A stretch of 6,652 bases of DNA from an uncultured Prevotella sp. GTDB lineage: Bacteria; Bacteroidota; Bacteroidia; Bacteroidales; Bacteroidaceae. The notes beneath the pieces are model-generated. The model searched no databases, was not told the DNA's origin, and saw only the letters and a list, made by a program, of their open reading frames with translations. Shown one piece after another: positions 6,249-6,652 of the stretch. A program made the translations under genes and the position numbers. The stretch spans positions 1-6,652 of the forward strand of contig URDV01000123.1 in the NCBI GenBank assembly GCA_900546605.1, read 5' to 3'. Positions within the stretch are counted from its first letter, which is position 1. Each line of letters opens with the position of its first letter.

Positions 6249-6360
6249 GCAACACTAAGTTAAGTGATTCCTCTGACATTGCAAAATTCTGAGCCGCTCG
6301 GCTTGTCCAAGAACTTTTTGTTGTTTAGAATATTGTAAAAGTTAAAATTTATAGTGTTGC
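6249..6360. repeat. 112-bp segment bounded by 9-bp inverted repeats
   Basis: GCAACACTA at 6249-6257 is the exact reverse complement of TAGTGTTGC at 6352-6360. Between them lies a further small palindrome, AGCCG-CT-CGGCT (6292-6303). The size and ends resemble a miniature inverted-repeat element or an insertion-sequence remnant, but I see no clear target-site duplication, and 9-bp arms 94 bp apart can arise by chance. The segment ends 23 bp before the start codon of the last gene, so it may supply that gene's upstream control region. Confidence 0.35.
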
Positions 6361-6383
6361 GGAATTAAGGTAATAACAATACA

Positions 6384-6652
6384 ATGAAATCGTTATTTAT
6401 ATTACAACTTGTATGTTGCGTCATTACAGCCATGCTGGCATTGCAATTAGTCATGGCAAGTTTGCAGGTGAGATGGAAGGTGAGACGCTACGAAATATCA
6501 AGATGGACTCTCGTTGCGTCAATGCTGTTCTCCAGCGTCCACTACCTCTTGCAGATGGTTCATGGACTCCGTGCACAAGGTAGCGATGTGGGTGCAACAT
6601 TCAACATACTGTTCTATACCCCAGTGGCATTTGCCATCACTCTCTCCATCAT
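6384..6652 (+). CDS. N-terminal part of a polytopic membrane protein, cut by the window end
   Basis: The frame stays open for 89 codons from the ATG at 6384 to the window edge. Three hydrophobic segments are visible: residues about 3-27 (SLFILQLVCCVITAMLALQL and beyond), 41-60 (WTLVASMLFSSVHYLLQMVH) and 72-89 (TFNILFYTPVAFAITLSI). The basic stretch RWKVRRYEISR (30-40) between the first two suggests a cytoplasmic loop. The layout, a multi-span domain starting almost at residue 1, resembles the N-terminal sensor regions of Bacteroidales histidine kinases or membrane-anchored transcription regulators, but no kinase or DNA-binding part is in the window, so this is a guess. The A/T-rich sequence before the ATG fits local start sites; TAAGG at 6367-6371 is only a weak ribosome-site match. 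Codon use (CTC, TCC, GTG, ATC) looks richer in G+C than in the upstream genes. Confidence 0.75.
   Translation, partial: MKSLFILQLVCCVITAMLALQLVMASLQVRWKVRRYEISRWTLVASMLFSSVHYLLQMVHGLRAQGSDVGATFNILFYTPVAFAITLSI

Larger units (their letters stand above)
6142..6383. other. Non-coding region before the 3' gene
   Basis: This stretch holds the octamer pair, an isolated -7 box TATTTTTG (6208-6215) without a matching -33 element, a 27-codon open frame (6180-6263), and a segment bounded by inverted 9-mers (6249-6360). I find no convincing promoter for the gene that starts at 6384; the nearest partial -7 match is TAGTGTTG at 6352-6359, which overlaps the right inverted 9-mer. Confidence 0.5.

Overview
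The window looks like a housekeeping stretch from a member of the Bacteroidales, probably Prevotellaceae. The evidence is a DnaE with the lineage-typical insertions in its PHP and pre-palm regions, start codons preceded by A/T-rich sequence instead of Shine-Dalgarno sites, and promoters matching the Bacteroidetes pattern TTTG-N19-21-TAnnTTTG. The genus call is an inference from recall and not from a search.

Layout. Positions 1-265 are non-coding: an array of 8-bp repeats, nested palindromes, and two hairpins that end the nagB transcript. nagB (glucosamine-6-phosphate deaminase) is on the minus strand at 266-1057, with a good promoter at 1136-1167. A 378-bp divergent intergenic region follows. 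dnaE (DNA polymerase III alpha subunit, 1287 residues) runs plus-strand from 1436 to 5299. After a 103-bp gap holding a full consensus promoter come trxA (thioredoxin, 5403-5720) and, 11 bp later, a 110-residue acidic protein of unknown function (5732-6064). A strong hairpin at 6085-6141 closes that transcript. Positions 6142-6383 are non-coding and contain an octamer repeat and a 112-bp segment bounded by 9-bp inverted repeats. At 6384 a membrane protein begins and runs off the window end.

How the genes relate. nagB is transcribed away from dnaE and has its own control. dnaE has no clear terminator, so some transcripts may continue into trxA, but the trxA promoter suggests that trxA and the small acidic gene form their own two-gene unit. 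The genes serve amino-sugar catabolism, chromosome replication and thiol redox balance, with no obvious common pathway.

I found no evidence for a defence island, CRISPR array, prophage or other new multi-gene system. The points most worth a second look are the unknown gene paired with trxA, the octamer AAGTAGGT placed just after both terminators, the short inverted-repeat segment at 6249-6360, and the DnaE PHP domain, which keeps a full set of metal-binding residues.
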